Shown: positions 8,538 to 17,300 of the stretch, piece after piece
How the letters are laid out: every line of letters starts with the position of its first letter
How positions within the stretch are numbered: the first letter of the stretch is position 1
Assembly: GCA_033722075.1 (NCBI GenBank)
Contig: JAWVZU010000001.1
Span: forward strand, 1-64,000
Reading direction: 5' to 3'
From: JAWVZU01 sp033722075
GTDB taxonomy: Bacteria > Pseudomonadota > Gammaproteobacteria > Xanthomonadales > SZUA-38
Length of the DNA stretch: 64,000 bases
Program-made: the position numbers and the translations under genes
The notes under the pieces: model-generated
What the model was told of the DNA's origin: nothing
The model's database searches: none
The model's input: only the letters and a program-made list of their open reading frames with translations

Positions 8538-9353
8538 TCAATCACTCGCTTCGACCTGGAAGACGCGCCGCGTATCCTGGACATCGACTGCGGTGAGGGC
8601 GCCGCCCCAGACATAGCCCGTGTCCAGCCCCACTACACCCGAATCGCGGTACAGACCCAGCGCCGACCAATGGCCGAAGAAGATGGTGTGCGGCCAGGCT
8701 GTCCGGTCGGGCACCTCGTACCAGGGATAGAATCCGTCCGGTTGTGTGCCCGGTGGGCCCTTGGCCCCGAACGCGATGTGCCCGTCGCGGTCACAGCAGC
8801 GCATCCGGGTCAGCACCGCCAATATCGTTCGCCACCGAACCGGGCCGGTGAAACCCGGATCGAACCGGTCCGGCTGCTTGCCGTACATCTGTTCCAGCAG
8901 TTCGTCGAAGCGGTCGCCCCGCAATGCCGACTCGACCTCGCCGGCCAGCTGGCGTGCCTTTGCCGGGGTCCAATCGGGTGCAATGCCGGCGTGAACCAGG
9001 GCAGCCTGCTTCTGGTCGTCGACGTGCAGCAGCGGACGCCGCCTCAACCAATCGAGCAATTCATCGCCGTCCGGCGCTTCGAAGATCGTCTTGAATTCGG
9101 GATTCGACTTGCGCTTTGCCGGCGGCTTTCGCCACTGGGCGAGAAGATGCAGATCGTGATTGCCGAGCACGACCAGGGCACTCGATCCAAGATCGCGGAC
9201 CAGGCGGAGCACCTCGAGCGAGGCACCGCCGCGGTTCACCAGATCCCCGCAGAACCACAGGCGGTCCCCCGCCGGATCAAAGCGAAGCTTGTCCAGCAGG
9301 CGCTGGAGCGGTTCGAGAAAACCCTGGATGTCCCCGATGGCGTAGATGCTCAC
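8538..9353 (-). CDS. apaH: bis(5'-nucleosyl)-tetraphosphatase, symmetrical
   Basis: 271 residues, matching ApaH. The metallophosphoesterase motifs are intact: GDIQG at 7-11, GDLVNRGG, GNHDLH, and the C-terminal FGHWSALG and GLDTGYVWGG. It cleaves Ap4A to two ADP and in enterobacteria also removes Np4 caps from RNA. The best start is GTG at 9353, giving MSIYAIGDIQG as in homologues. It is not next to ksgA/apaG here. It lies between the WS/DGAT gene and the M56 gene on the same strand. Confidence 0.95.
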   Translation of the reverse strand: MSIYAIGDIQGFLEPLQRLLDKLRFDPAGDRLWFCGDLVNRGGASLEVLRLVRDLGSSALVVLGNHDLHLLAQWRKPPAKRKSNPEFKTIFEAPDGDELLDWLRRRPLLHVDDQKQAALVHAGIAPDWTPAKARQLAGEVESALRGDRFDELLEQMYGKQPDRFDPGFTGPVRWRTILAVLTRMRCCDRDGHIAFGAKGPPGTQPDGFYPWYEVPDRTAWPHTIFFGHWSALGLYRDSGVVGLDTGYVWGGALTAVDVQDTRRVFQVEASD

Positions 9354-9373
9354 CGGGGCAGATTATAAGCGCT

Positions 9374-11209
9374 TCAGGGCGACGTGGCTTCCTGGGCCAT
9401 CAGCGACGTGGGCGATTCCGAGCGGCAGATTCGCGTTCCCGTCAGCGGCTGGCACTCCCGGACGCCGGAAAAACTTCCTTCGCCGGCGCTCAGGTTGAAA
9501 TCGAAGCGCTGGGAGATGCGATCGACATCCGCGGCGGCCACACTCGCGGTGTCAAAGCGCCATTGCTTGATCGCCCGCAGCGCGGCCCGGTCGAAAACGC
9601 GTCGCGGCCGACTGTCCACGATCTCGATTTCCGTCGGCCTGCCCTCGGCGTTGATCGCGAACGCGACCTCGACGTAACCCTTCTGCCCGGACAGCCGCGC
9701 GCGCACCGGATACTCCGGAGAAACGCGCACCAGCACCTCGGGACCCGGATCGACGGGCCTGGCTTCAGGTTGTCGAATCCGTTCGCCCGTCACGAGCAGA
9801 TTTGCCGGGCGCGGGATGTCGAGCTCCGGCTGCGTGGAAAGAAACGGCTTGCTCCGTGCGCTTTCGACCACCTGCGGGTCGGCGATGGCCCGCTCGCTGG
9901 CCTGGCGACCGGATTGCGGTTCGGCGGAAGCCGCCGCCCCACTCACATCGGCAGGCGGCGCCGGCGCCTCACGGGTTTCGGTCACCACGGATTGCGCCAC
10001 GGGCTCCTCGGCAGGCTCGGCCACGACCTTCACCCTATCGACCGGAGCCGGCTCCGGCTCGTCCTCGACTACCGACACACGGGCGTTCTCGAGCGGCGCA
10101 AGCAGAGCCTCCGAGTGCTGAGGCACCGTGGCAAGCAGCAATTCGTTGACCAGCGCATCACCGATCCGGGCTCGCTGCGCTTCGAAAGCGCCCAGCGGGT
10201 CCGCAAAGCGACCGGTCACCACAACGGTCAGACCCACGATGACCAGGAACAAGGTGTTGCCGGCAACGGCGTCGCGCGGTTCGGCCGCATGGTTGCAGAC
10301 GATGCGCTCGATGCGTTCGAACAGTTGACCGTCGGTAGCGGCCAGCGCGGGCACGACGTCCCCGGAACGGATCGATTCGAGATTGGTCAGGGCCTTGGCA
10401 TACTCCAGCCGGTTTCCGCAGGTCTCCACGACCAGATCGTCACAGCACTTCTCCCGCTCCTCGCGCACCCGGCGCGAAATCCACCCGACCACCGGGTGAT
10501 AGAACAGCGCCGTTTCCACACAGACCTGAACCAGGTTGACCAGGTAATCCCAGCGGCGGACATGGCTCAACTCGTGGGCGATGACGAGTTCCAGCTGACG
10601 GGGCGAGAGGCCGATCAGGCTGGCCGTCGGCAAGAGGATGACTGGCTTTAACCATCCCATCACCGTGGGCACTTCGACAAGCGTGGATTCGAGAATGGAG
10701 ACGGCCCGTTGAATCCCGAACAGCTCGCGCAAGGCAGCGGCCTTGTCCAGGAGAAGCTGGCTGGGCTGGCGGACACCGATGCGGGTCAGCTGACGCATGC
10801 GACGCCACTTTACGAACACCCGGGTCGAATGAAGCGAAACGCCCAGGGCCCAGGCGGCCACGACCCAGGGAAGAAACCGCTCGATCATCCCGGCCCAGGA
10901 GAATGCGGATTCCGGATCGGCGGAGCCGAGCATCGAGCCGACGCCCATGGCGCCGAGCGCGTAGGACTCGGCGACGCCCGACTGTTCGATCCCGGGAAAT
11001 ACGATGAAGAAAGTGACGACGGGCGCGGCTGCCAGCGCGCCCATGGAGGCCAGACCTATCCAGTAACGCGGCGCCGGTGCGCCGTTTCGCAACAGACGCA
11101 TGCTCAGCGCGAAAAATGCGCCAATGGCGGCTCCCTGCCACAGGAAATGGATCAGGGCCCATCCGAGGGCCTGAACAAAGACGTTCAGTGCATCCCAGTC
11201 GAGGAACAT
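9374..11209 (-). CDS. M56 (BlaR1-like) metallopeptidase with TonB C-terminal domain
   Basis: 611 residues from the ATG at 11209, which has GGAGG just upstream. Four hydrophobic segments occupy the N-terminal third (about 10-30, 37-57, 65-85 and 110-130). The cytosolic gluzincin motif HELSH is at 212-216, followed by WDYLVNLVQ as in BlaR1/MecR1. After a further membrane helix (about 300-320) comes a long acidic/proline linker. Instead of a penicillin-binding sensor there is a TonB C-terminal fold (about 505-580) with PEYPVRARLSGQKGYVEVAF. The BlaI-like repressor gene lies 24 nt upstream in the same operon. Known BlaR1/MecR1 proteins trigger cleavage of BlaI/MecI. Here the inducing signal must differ. 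Confidence 0.85.
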   Translation of the reverse strand: MFLDWDALNVFVQALGWALIHFLWQGAAIGAFFALSMRLLRNGAPAPRYWIGLASMGALAAAPVVTFFIVFPGIEQSGVAESYALGAMGVGSMLGSADPESAFSWAGMIERFLPWVVAAWALGVSLHSTRVFVKWRRMRQLTRIGVRQPSQLLLDKAAALRELFGIQRAVSILESTLVEVPTVMGWLKPVILLPTASLIGLSPRQLELVIAHELSHVRRWDYLVNLVQVCVETALFYHPVVGWISRRVREEREKCCDDLVVETCGNRLEYAKALTNLESIRSGDVVPALAATDGQLFERIERIVCNHAAEPRDAVAGNTLFLVIVGLTVVVTGRFADPLGAFEAQRARIGDALVNELLLATVPQHSEALLAPLENARVSVVEDEPEPAPVDRVKVVAEPAEEPVAQSVVTETREAPAPPADVSGAAASAEPQSGRQASERAIADPQVVESARSKPFLSTQPELDIPRPANLLVTGERIRQPEARPVDPGPEVLVRVSPEYPVRARLSGQKGYVEVAFAINAEGRPTEIEIVDSRPRRVFDRAALRAIKQWRFDTASVAAADVDRISQRFDFNLSAGEGSFSGVRECQPLTGTRICRSESPTSLMAQEATSP

Positions 11210-11233
11210 GGCTCCTCCGTCAAAATTCAACCG

Positions 11234-11635
11234 TTACCTGGACTCCTTCTCGAGCTCCTCGATCAACTGGCGGATCTTGGCCAGTTCGCCTTTCGAGGTG
11301 CCCTTGGTATTGCCCAGGGCGTGCAGCACGAGTTCCGAGGGGGACCCGTCGAACACGCGAGTAACCAGATCAGTCACGAACTGATGCTGGGTGTAATCCT
11401 TGCTCATGGAGGGCTGATAAATGTGCGCCCGCTGGGAATCGTCCCGCTCCACCAGGCCCTTCGCATGCATGACCTGCAACAGCTTCAGAGCGGTCGTGTA
11501 ACCGGTCGGCTCCTCAGCGTTCATCACTTCATGCACTTCCCGCACGGTACTCGGCCCCTTGTCCCAGAGGATCCGGAGGATTCCGAGTTCCGCTTCGGTC
11601 GGGCGTGGCAGTCCCTTCATCGTCGCTTTTCTCAT
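11234..11635 (-). CDS. BlaI/MecI/CopY family transcriptional repressor
   Basis: 133 residues from the ATG at 11635 (MRKATMKGL...), which has GGAG nine nt upstream. The open frame extends further upstream but has no sensible start. The winged helix shows LPRPTEAELGILRILWDKGPSTVREVHEVM and the recognition-helix region GYTTALKLLQVMHAKGLV. A C-terminal dimerisation helix follows. Family members repress their own operon and the partner M56 gene until proteolysed. The operator candidate at 11649-11667 lies over the predicted start of transcription, which fits autoregulation. Confidence 0.9.
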   Translation of the reverse strand: MRKATMKGLPRPTEAELGILRILWDKGPSTVREVHEVMNAEEPTGYTTALKLLQVMHAKGLVERDDSQRAHIYQPSMSKDYTQHQFVTDLVTRVFDGSPSELVLHALGNTKGTSKGELAKIRQLIEELEKESR

Positions 11636-11648
11636 CTGCGCATTCTCC

Positions 11649-11676
11649 GCGCCAACAGTGTTGTCGCGAGAGTATA
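11649..11676 (-). promoter_or_regulatory. promoter -10 and dyad operator of the BlaI-M56 operon
   Basis: On the minus strand TATACT (11676-11671) fits a sigma-70 -10 box. Immediately downstream, at 11649-11667, lies a near-perfect dyad centred on CAACAGTGTTG. BlaI-type repressors bind dyads with TACA/TGTA-like half-sites overlapping the start of transcription, so position and symmetry fit. A second dyad, ACGATCCGTATCGT (11685-11698), lies in the -35 area, where no good -35 hexamer is visible. Binding is inferred, not shown. Confidence 0.45.
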
Positions 11677-11770
11677 AACCATCCACGATCCGTATCGTAC
11701 GTGCCCGCTCGTTTTGATGCCTATCCCGAAAGTAAGGCAACAAATTACGGCCCGGCCCTTCACTTTAGAC

Positions 11771-13708
11771 TCAGAAAGGCGCGGAAGCGTTGCAATGCTG
11801 TTCGTTCAGGAATTGGGCCACGGCCTCGAGATCCGACACCAGCGGGAGGTCCGGGAGGCTGCGCAGAAACACGCGCCCGTAGCCCCGGCTGGTCAGCCGC
11901 GGGTCGCCGATCACGACGATGCCATAGTCGCTCTCGCTGCGGATCAACCGACCGAAACCCTGCTTGAGCGTGAGCACGGCCTGGGGCAGCTGTTCCTCCC
12001 GAAACGGGTCGCCGCCGGCTTCCCGGATCCGCCGGATGCGTCCCTGCAGGATCGGATCGTCGGGGGAAGAGAAAGGCAGCTTGTCGATAACGACGCAGCG
12101 CAGCGAATCGCCGACCACGTCCACCCCTTCCCAGAAGCTGGCCGCCCCCAGCAACAGGGCACCGGGAGTCTGTTTGAATCTCTCCAGCAGGCGGTGGCGC
12201 GAATCTTCCCCCTGCACCAGCAGGGGCCAGCGACCCATGTTCTTCAGGCGCACGGCCGCATAGCGCAGGTTGCGGTGACTGGTGAACAGCAGGAATGCTC
12301 CTCCGTCGGTCAAAGACAGCACCGGCACCACGGCCGCCAGGAGCCGATCGACGAAGTCGCTTGCGGACGGATCGGGCATGCCGGAAGGCTGGAACAGCAG
12401 GGCGCGCCGAGCATAATCGAAGGGGCTGTCCGCCTTGAGGCACTGGGGGTCGTCCAGTCCGAGCCGCCGATTGAACAGGTCGAAGCGACCGTCCGCAGCC
12501 AGGGTGGCTGAGGTGAAGACCCACGCCGCCTCCGTGCGCGACCGGTAGCCCCGCATCTCTTCGGCGATCTCGACCGGCGAAAGGTGCAGCGAGAAACCGC
12601 GACCCGCGGCCTCGTACCAGGCGATGAAATCCGGATCTCCCGCTTCGATGGCGGCCAGACGGTCGAGGTGGGCACGGGTACGCCGCCAGCACGATTCGGT
12701 TCCCGGCGAGGCCTCGGCGAGGCCACTCAGCGCAGATGCCACCACGTCCAGGGCGTCGCGAACCTGGTTCAGCGCCTCCGCTGCCGGCCCCTCGTTGACC
12801 CAGGACCCCCGAGGCGGCAGGCGCTCCAGGGCCAGCCGGAATACCTTGGCAGACTGGCGCAGTTGATCCACCGGAGCCTGGACTACCCCCAGACCGCCCG
12901 GCACTTCGCCGGATTCCCTGAGGACGTCATCCGCCAGGTCCCGAAGCATGCGCGACGAGAGACTCTGGCCGAAGAACAGGGTCGCCGTCTCCGGCACCCG
13001 ATGGGCCTCGTCGATCACCACCACGTCAGCCTCGGGCAGGAGCTCACCAAAGCCGTCACGCTTGAGCGCCATGTCGGCAAACAGCAGGTGATGATTGACC
13101 ACCACCACGTCCGCCGCCATCGCCCGGTGACGCGCCTGCACGAGGAAACAGTCCTCGAAGAAGGGGCATTCCTGCCCGAGGCAGTTCTCGGATGTCGAGG
13201 TGACCAGGGCCTGCCAGCCGCCGGTCTCCGCATCGCCGAACTCCGACAGGTCACCGGAACGGGTTTCTGCCGACCACCGGTCCAACCGGTCGAACAGGCG
13301 GAGCATGGCGGGGGACGGCTTCCCGCTTTCCCGACGGGCGCGGTCCAGGCGGTACAGGCAAAGGTAGTTTGCCCGCCCCTTCAGCAGGGCGGTTCGTGGG
13401 CGAATGCCGAGCACTTCGCTGATCGCCGGAAGATCCCGCTCGAACAGCTGATCCTGCAGTGTCTTCGTCCCGGTGGAAATCAGCGCTTTGGCGCCGCTGG
13501 TCAGGACGGGCGTGAGGTAGGCGAAGGTCTTGCCGATGCCGGTCCCGGCTTCGGCGACCAGGGTGGCGCGTTCGGCGATCGCCGTCTCGATGGCTTCGGC
13601 CAGGTTCTGCTGCCCCTGGCGAATCCGGAAACCGGAAAGGTGCGTAGCAAAAGGACCCGACTCACCCAGCAGCCGGCGCGCGTCGCCGCTCTCTTCAGAG
13701 CCGCTCAC
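11771..13708 (-). CDS. ATP-dependent DNA helicase, YoaA/DinG family (XPD-like)
   Basis: About 645 residues from GTG 13708. TTG 13771 or GTG 13741 would lengthen it to 666 or 656. Walker A AEAGTGIGKT lies near the N-terminus, DEAH is present as VVIDEAHR, and the Fe-S cluster cysteines can be seen between them (NYLCLY, then CLGQECPFFEDC). The C-terminal helicase motifs include LLFTSHRNLRYAAVRL and QGFGRLIRSESDYG. This iron-sulphur 5'-3' helicase family acts in DNA repair and tolerance of chain-terminating damage. The length is close to E. coli YoaA (about 636). It overlaps the end of the upstream TPR lipoprotein gene by 14 nt. Confidence 0.88.
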   Translation of the reverse strand: MSGSEESGDARRLLGESGPFATHLSGFRIRQGQQNLAEAIETAIAERATLVAEAGTGIGKTFAYLTPVLTSGAKALISTGTKTLQDQLFERDLPAISEVLGIRPRTALLKGRANYLCLYRLDRARRESGKPSPAMLRLFDRLDRWSAETRSGDLSEFGDAETGGWQALVTSTSENCLGQECPFFEDCFLVQARHRAMAADVVVVNHHLLFADMALKRDGFGELLPEADVVVIDEAHRVPETATLFFGQSLSSRMLRDLADDVLRESGEVPGGLGVVQAPVDQLRQSAKVFRLALERLPPRGSWVNEGPAAEALNQVRDALDVVASALSGLAEASPGTESCWRRTRAHLDRLAAIEAGDPDFIAWYEAAGRGFSLHLSPVEIAEEMRGYRSRTEAAWVFTSATLAADGRFDLFNRRLGLDDPQCLKADSPFDYARRALLFQPSGMPDPSASDFVDRLLAAVVPVLSLTDGGAFLLFTSHRNLRYAAVRLKNMGRWPLLVQGEDSRHRLLERFKQTPGALLLGAASFWEGVDVVGDSLRCVVIDKLPFSSPDDPILQGRIRRIREAGGDPFREEQLPQAVLTLKQGFGRLIRSESDYGIVVIGDPRLTSRGYGRVFLRSLPDLPLVSDLEAVAQFLNEQHCNASAPF

Positions 13709-14189
13709 GGGCGCGCACGGGACAGGCTTCCGCCCGCTCACTGGCCGCAGATGCGAGATGGGCGTTTTCAAGGGCGGATTGGGCTTCGGCCACGGTGAGC
13801 CAGTTTCGGGAACACAGGGGACCCACCTGCGGGCCGAGGTGGAAGGACTTCAGGGCGTGCTCGATGGCGGCTTGAAAAGCCCCGGTCTCGAGTTCGATCT
13901 CTGCCAGGTGCTGCCAGATCCGCGGATCTCGCGGCGCCAGGTCGGCCGCCTGGATGAGCAGCCGCCGGGCCTCTTCGAGTTCGCCCCGGGCTTCGGCGGC
14001 ATTGGCGCGTTCCAGCAGGATCTGCACATCGCCGTCCGCAAGAGGCACCACCTCGATCACGCCGTCATCCTGGCGCGCCTGCGCGCGGATTTCTTCTGCC
14101 GCCTCTTCGTTGATCACGGGGGGCGGCTCGGTGGTGGCACAGGCGATCAGCGTCAGCGCCGCGAGGAAAATGGTCAGGTTCTTCCACAT
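13695..14189 (-). CDS. TPR-containing lipoprotein
   Basis: 164 residues from the ATG at 14189, which begins a lipoprotein signal (MWKNLTIFLAALTLIAC, lipobox LIAC). A longer upstream frame is GC-driven and lacks a signal. Two tetratricopeptide-like repeats follow at about residues 60-125 (ANAAEARGELEEARRLLIQA, then IWQHLAEIELETGAFQAAIE). Such proteins are usually envelope scaffolds. The specific role is unknown. It lies upstream of and overlaps the YoaA-like helicase gene. Confidence 0.72.
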   Translation of the reverse strand: MWKNLTIFLAALTLIACATTEPPPVINEEAAEEIRAQARQDDGVIEVVPLADGDVQILLERANAAEARGELEEARRLLIQAADLAPRDPRIWQHLAEIELETGAFQAAIEHALKSFHLGPQVGPLCSRNWLTVAEAQSALENAHLASAASERAEACPVRARERL

Positions 14190-14247
14190 GGGCGCGTAAT
14201 GTACCAGATGCTGCCCGCGCTCCGACACAACGACAACGGGCTTCGGG

Positions 14248-14277
14248 ATGACAGCGCGGGGACAAAACGGCGATAAT
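14248..14277 (+). promoter_or_regulatory. putative sigma-70 promoter for the giant glycosyltransferase
   Basis: ATGACA (14248-14253), an 18-nt spacer and GATAAT (14272-14277), giving a predicted start of transcription near 14284. This is about 30 nt ahead of the TTG start at 14315. It lies in the 125-nt divergent region shared with the TPR lipoprotein gene. The match is moderate. Confidence 0.4.
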
Positions 14278-14314
14278 TCGCGGCCCGATTCCCAACTGGA
14301 CGACATTCCCGACC

Positions 14315-17300
14315 TTGAGCGGTATTGCGCGCGAAGCCCCCCTGCTGTGCGTGTGGGGCGGAGAACCCCCACCGTCGCTGGCTGAATCCGGCAAGCTGGA
14401 AGTGCTGCAAGCGCCAGCGGAGCTGGGCCCGCTGGACGCGCTGCGCTGGGCATTCGAGCAATCCGGTGCTCGCGGCGTCGTGCTGGCCGGGGCCAGGGCG
14501 ACAATCCCTTCCCACTGGTGGGATAGGTTGTCCGGCGCCGAACGACTCGATACGACGGCCGATGCGGTCACTGCGCTGGATCCTTCGGTTCCCGAGCTGA
14601 ACCCGGCCCGGGAGAGGACCAGTGACGCGGCGATCTACCTCCTGTCCGACCGTTCCTTCTTCCCGCAGCGAGCCGCCAGCCCGAACCTCAGCTGGTGGTT
14701 GCGCCGGCCGGAGCGTCTCGACGAGGCTAAGAACTGGGCGGAGCTCGTCAGCGGCCGCGCGCGCATCCTGACCTGCGATCACTGTCTGGTCGATGTCGCG
14801 GAGATCGCCGGGACCGGGGGAACGGCGCTGGACCCACTGCGGCGCCGAATCCAATCGCTGCCGGCAGGAACCGCCGCCGGCATCTCGGGCTATCCCGGAG
14901 TCGACGGCCTGCCGGTCTGCCTGCACATACTCCATTCCTGGGGTGGCGGCGTGGCGCGCTGGGTGGCGGACTACGCCGCGGCAACAGGCGATCGCCACCA
15001 CCTGGCGTTGATCGCCGTCGGGGACGAAATGGGCGAGGACTGCGGGCGACAACTGGCCTTGTGCGCGGGCGGCGCGACGGAGGACCGCGCCATCGTGCGC
15101 TGGCCCCTGACCCAGTCGCTCCGGGCGACCGAGGTCCATCACCCCGAGTACGAGGCGGTCCTCACCCAGCTCATCCGGGACTTCTCGGTCGGCCAGCTGA
15201 TCATCTCCTCGCTGATCGGCCACAGCCTCGACGCGCTGGACGCGGGTCTCCCGACGCTGGTCGTCATGCACGACTATTACCCCGCATGGCCCCGGCTGGA
15301 CATCAACTTCGAGGCGGACGAAGGCCCGTTCACGACGGACCGGCTGGCCGAGGAGCCGCCGACACAGCGCCTGAAGGACCTTACGCCAGAGCACTGGGAG
15401 AACGTCGCCGACGCCTATCGGCAGGCGCTCCACAAACCTCGCGTGAAGCTCGTCGCGCCGGATGAATCCATCGCTGCCAACCTGAAACGACTTGATCCGG
15501 CGTACGGCGAATTAAACGTCCGGGTGATTCCCCACGGGCATCGGTCCCTCGACGCAACGTATCGCTATCAGCCTCGCGACATGATCGATCGCCTGAGGAT
15601 CGTGGTGCCCGGTCGGATCAGCCCCAACAAGGGCAAGCAACTGCTTCTCGACGCGCTCCCCAGGCTGCGGGACCACGCGGATCTCTATCTGCTCGGCAGT
15701 GGCTCGGACGGGGAGGATTTCTTCGGCTTGAGCGGCGTTCATGTCCTCCTCGACTATGACCGGAATGATCTGCCTGAGCTTTTGCAGGCAATCCAGCCCG
15801 ACCTGGCTTTGCTGCCGTCGCTCACCTCCGAGACCTTCAGCTACACGCTGAGCGAGTTCTGGTCCCTGGGCGTACCGGTCCTGGCCGCCCGCGTCGGCGC
15901 CCTGGCCAATCGCATCGAACCGGACGAGACCGGCTGGCTGTTCGAGCCGCAACCGGACCCGATGGTCGCGGCCATCGAGGCCCTGGGACCCGAAGAACTG
16001 GCCCATGTCGCCGAGAAGGTCCGGACCATCACGCTCCCGGACCTCGGCGACATGGGCGCGGCCTACGACCGGCTCCAGGCGCCCCTCGATCCTGCGCCGT
16101 ATTCACCGAAACTCTTCGACCCGGACCGGCTGCGCAACATCGAAGCCGCAACGGAACTGCTGCGCCTGAGCGACGAGGCCCAACGCCAGCGGGCTGCGAT
16201 TCGCGATCTGCGCAAGGAGCTGCAAACGCGGGGCGAATGGGGTTTCGAGCTGGATCGTCGCCTGGCGCGGAGAACGGCATGGGCGAAGTCCCTCGAGGCC
16301 GACCTGGAAAAGGCACGGGCTCGCGTGGAAGCGCAGGACAGCGAACTGGCAGAGCGCACCGAGTGGGCCCTGAAGCTCGATGCCGAACTGAACGATCTTC
16401 GCCGTGAAGCGCAGGAGAAGCTGGACGAGGCCTGGGAGGAGATCGGTCGCCTGCGCGCCGTCGAGGAACACTACGAACAGATCATCGCCAGCCGGAGCTG
16501 GAAGCTGACCAAACCGCTGCGGTTTGCGGCGCGGCTCACCCGTCGGGCGCTGGGCATCGCAACCGGCCGGGGCGGCAAGGTCGTCCACCTCGGCCGGCGC
16601 ACCCGGCAGAGCCTGCGGGTCCGCGGCGTCCGCGGTACGGCCCGACGCATCGGCCAGGAATTCCGCGGCAAATCGGCCCCGGTGCTGAAACCGCCGTCGG
16701 CGCGCCTGACGGAACAGTTCGATCCGCTGGAATTTCCGACCGTCGAGCAACCCCAGGTGTCGGTGATCATCCCGGTCCACAACCATTTCGAACATACCTA
16801 CGCCTGCCTCCAGTCGCTGCTCGAGACGAGCAACGAGGCCTCCTTCGAGGTGGTGATCGTCGACGATGCCTCGACCGACCGAACCGGCGAGTTGCTGCCG
16901 CGCATCAGCGGTATTCAAACGCTGGTCAACGAGGAAAATCTCGGCTTCATCGGTACCTGTAACCGGGGCGCAGCCCATGCCCGCGGCGACCACCTCGTTT
17001 TTCTCAACAACGACACGGCGGTTTCCGACGGCTGGCTGGACGCGTTGCTCGGGACTTTCGAAAGCCATCCGGATGCGGGCCTCGTCGGTGCGCGCCTGGT
17101 CTACCCCGACGGCCGCCTGCAGGAAGCCGGGGGCATCGTCTTCTCGGACGGATCCGGCTGGAACTACGGGCGTTTCGAAGATCCCAGCCATCCGGCCTAC
17201 AACTTCGTCCGGGAAGCCGATTACTGCTCAGGTGCCGCGATCGCCATTGCCCGGGAACTGTTCGAGACCCTGGGCGGATTCGACACCCGCTACGCGCCGG

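Noticed and set aside
9116..10651. A 511-codon plus-strand frame opposite apaH and the M56 gene
   Set aside because: Antisense shadow of two well-supported genes.
12584..13798. A 404-codon plus-strand frame opposite the YoaA-like helicase
   Set aside because: It is fully antisense to a gene with Walker A, DEAH and Fe-S motifs. The translation has no recognisable domain.
14174..15433. A 419-codon minus-strand frame opposite the start of the giant glycosyltransferase
   Set aside because: It overlaps the start region of the TPR lipoprotein gene and the first glycosyltransferase module, and shows no family pattern.
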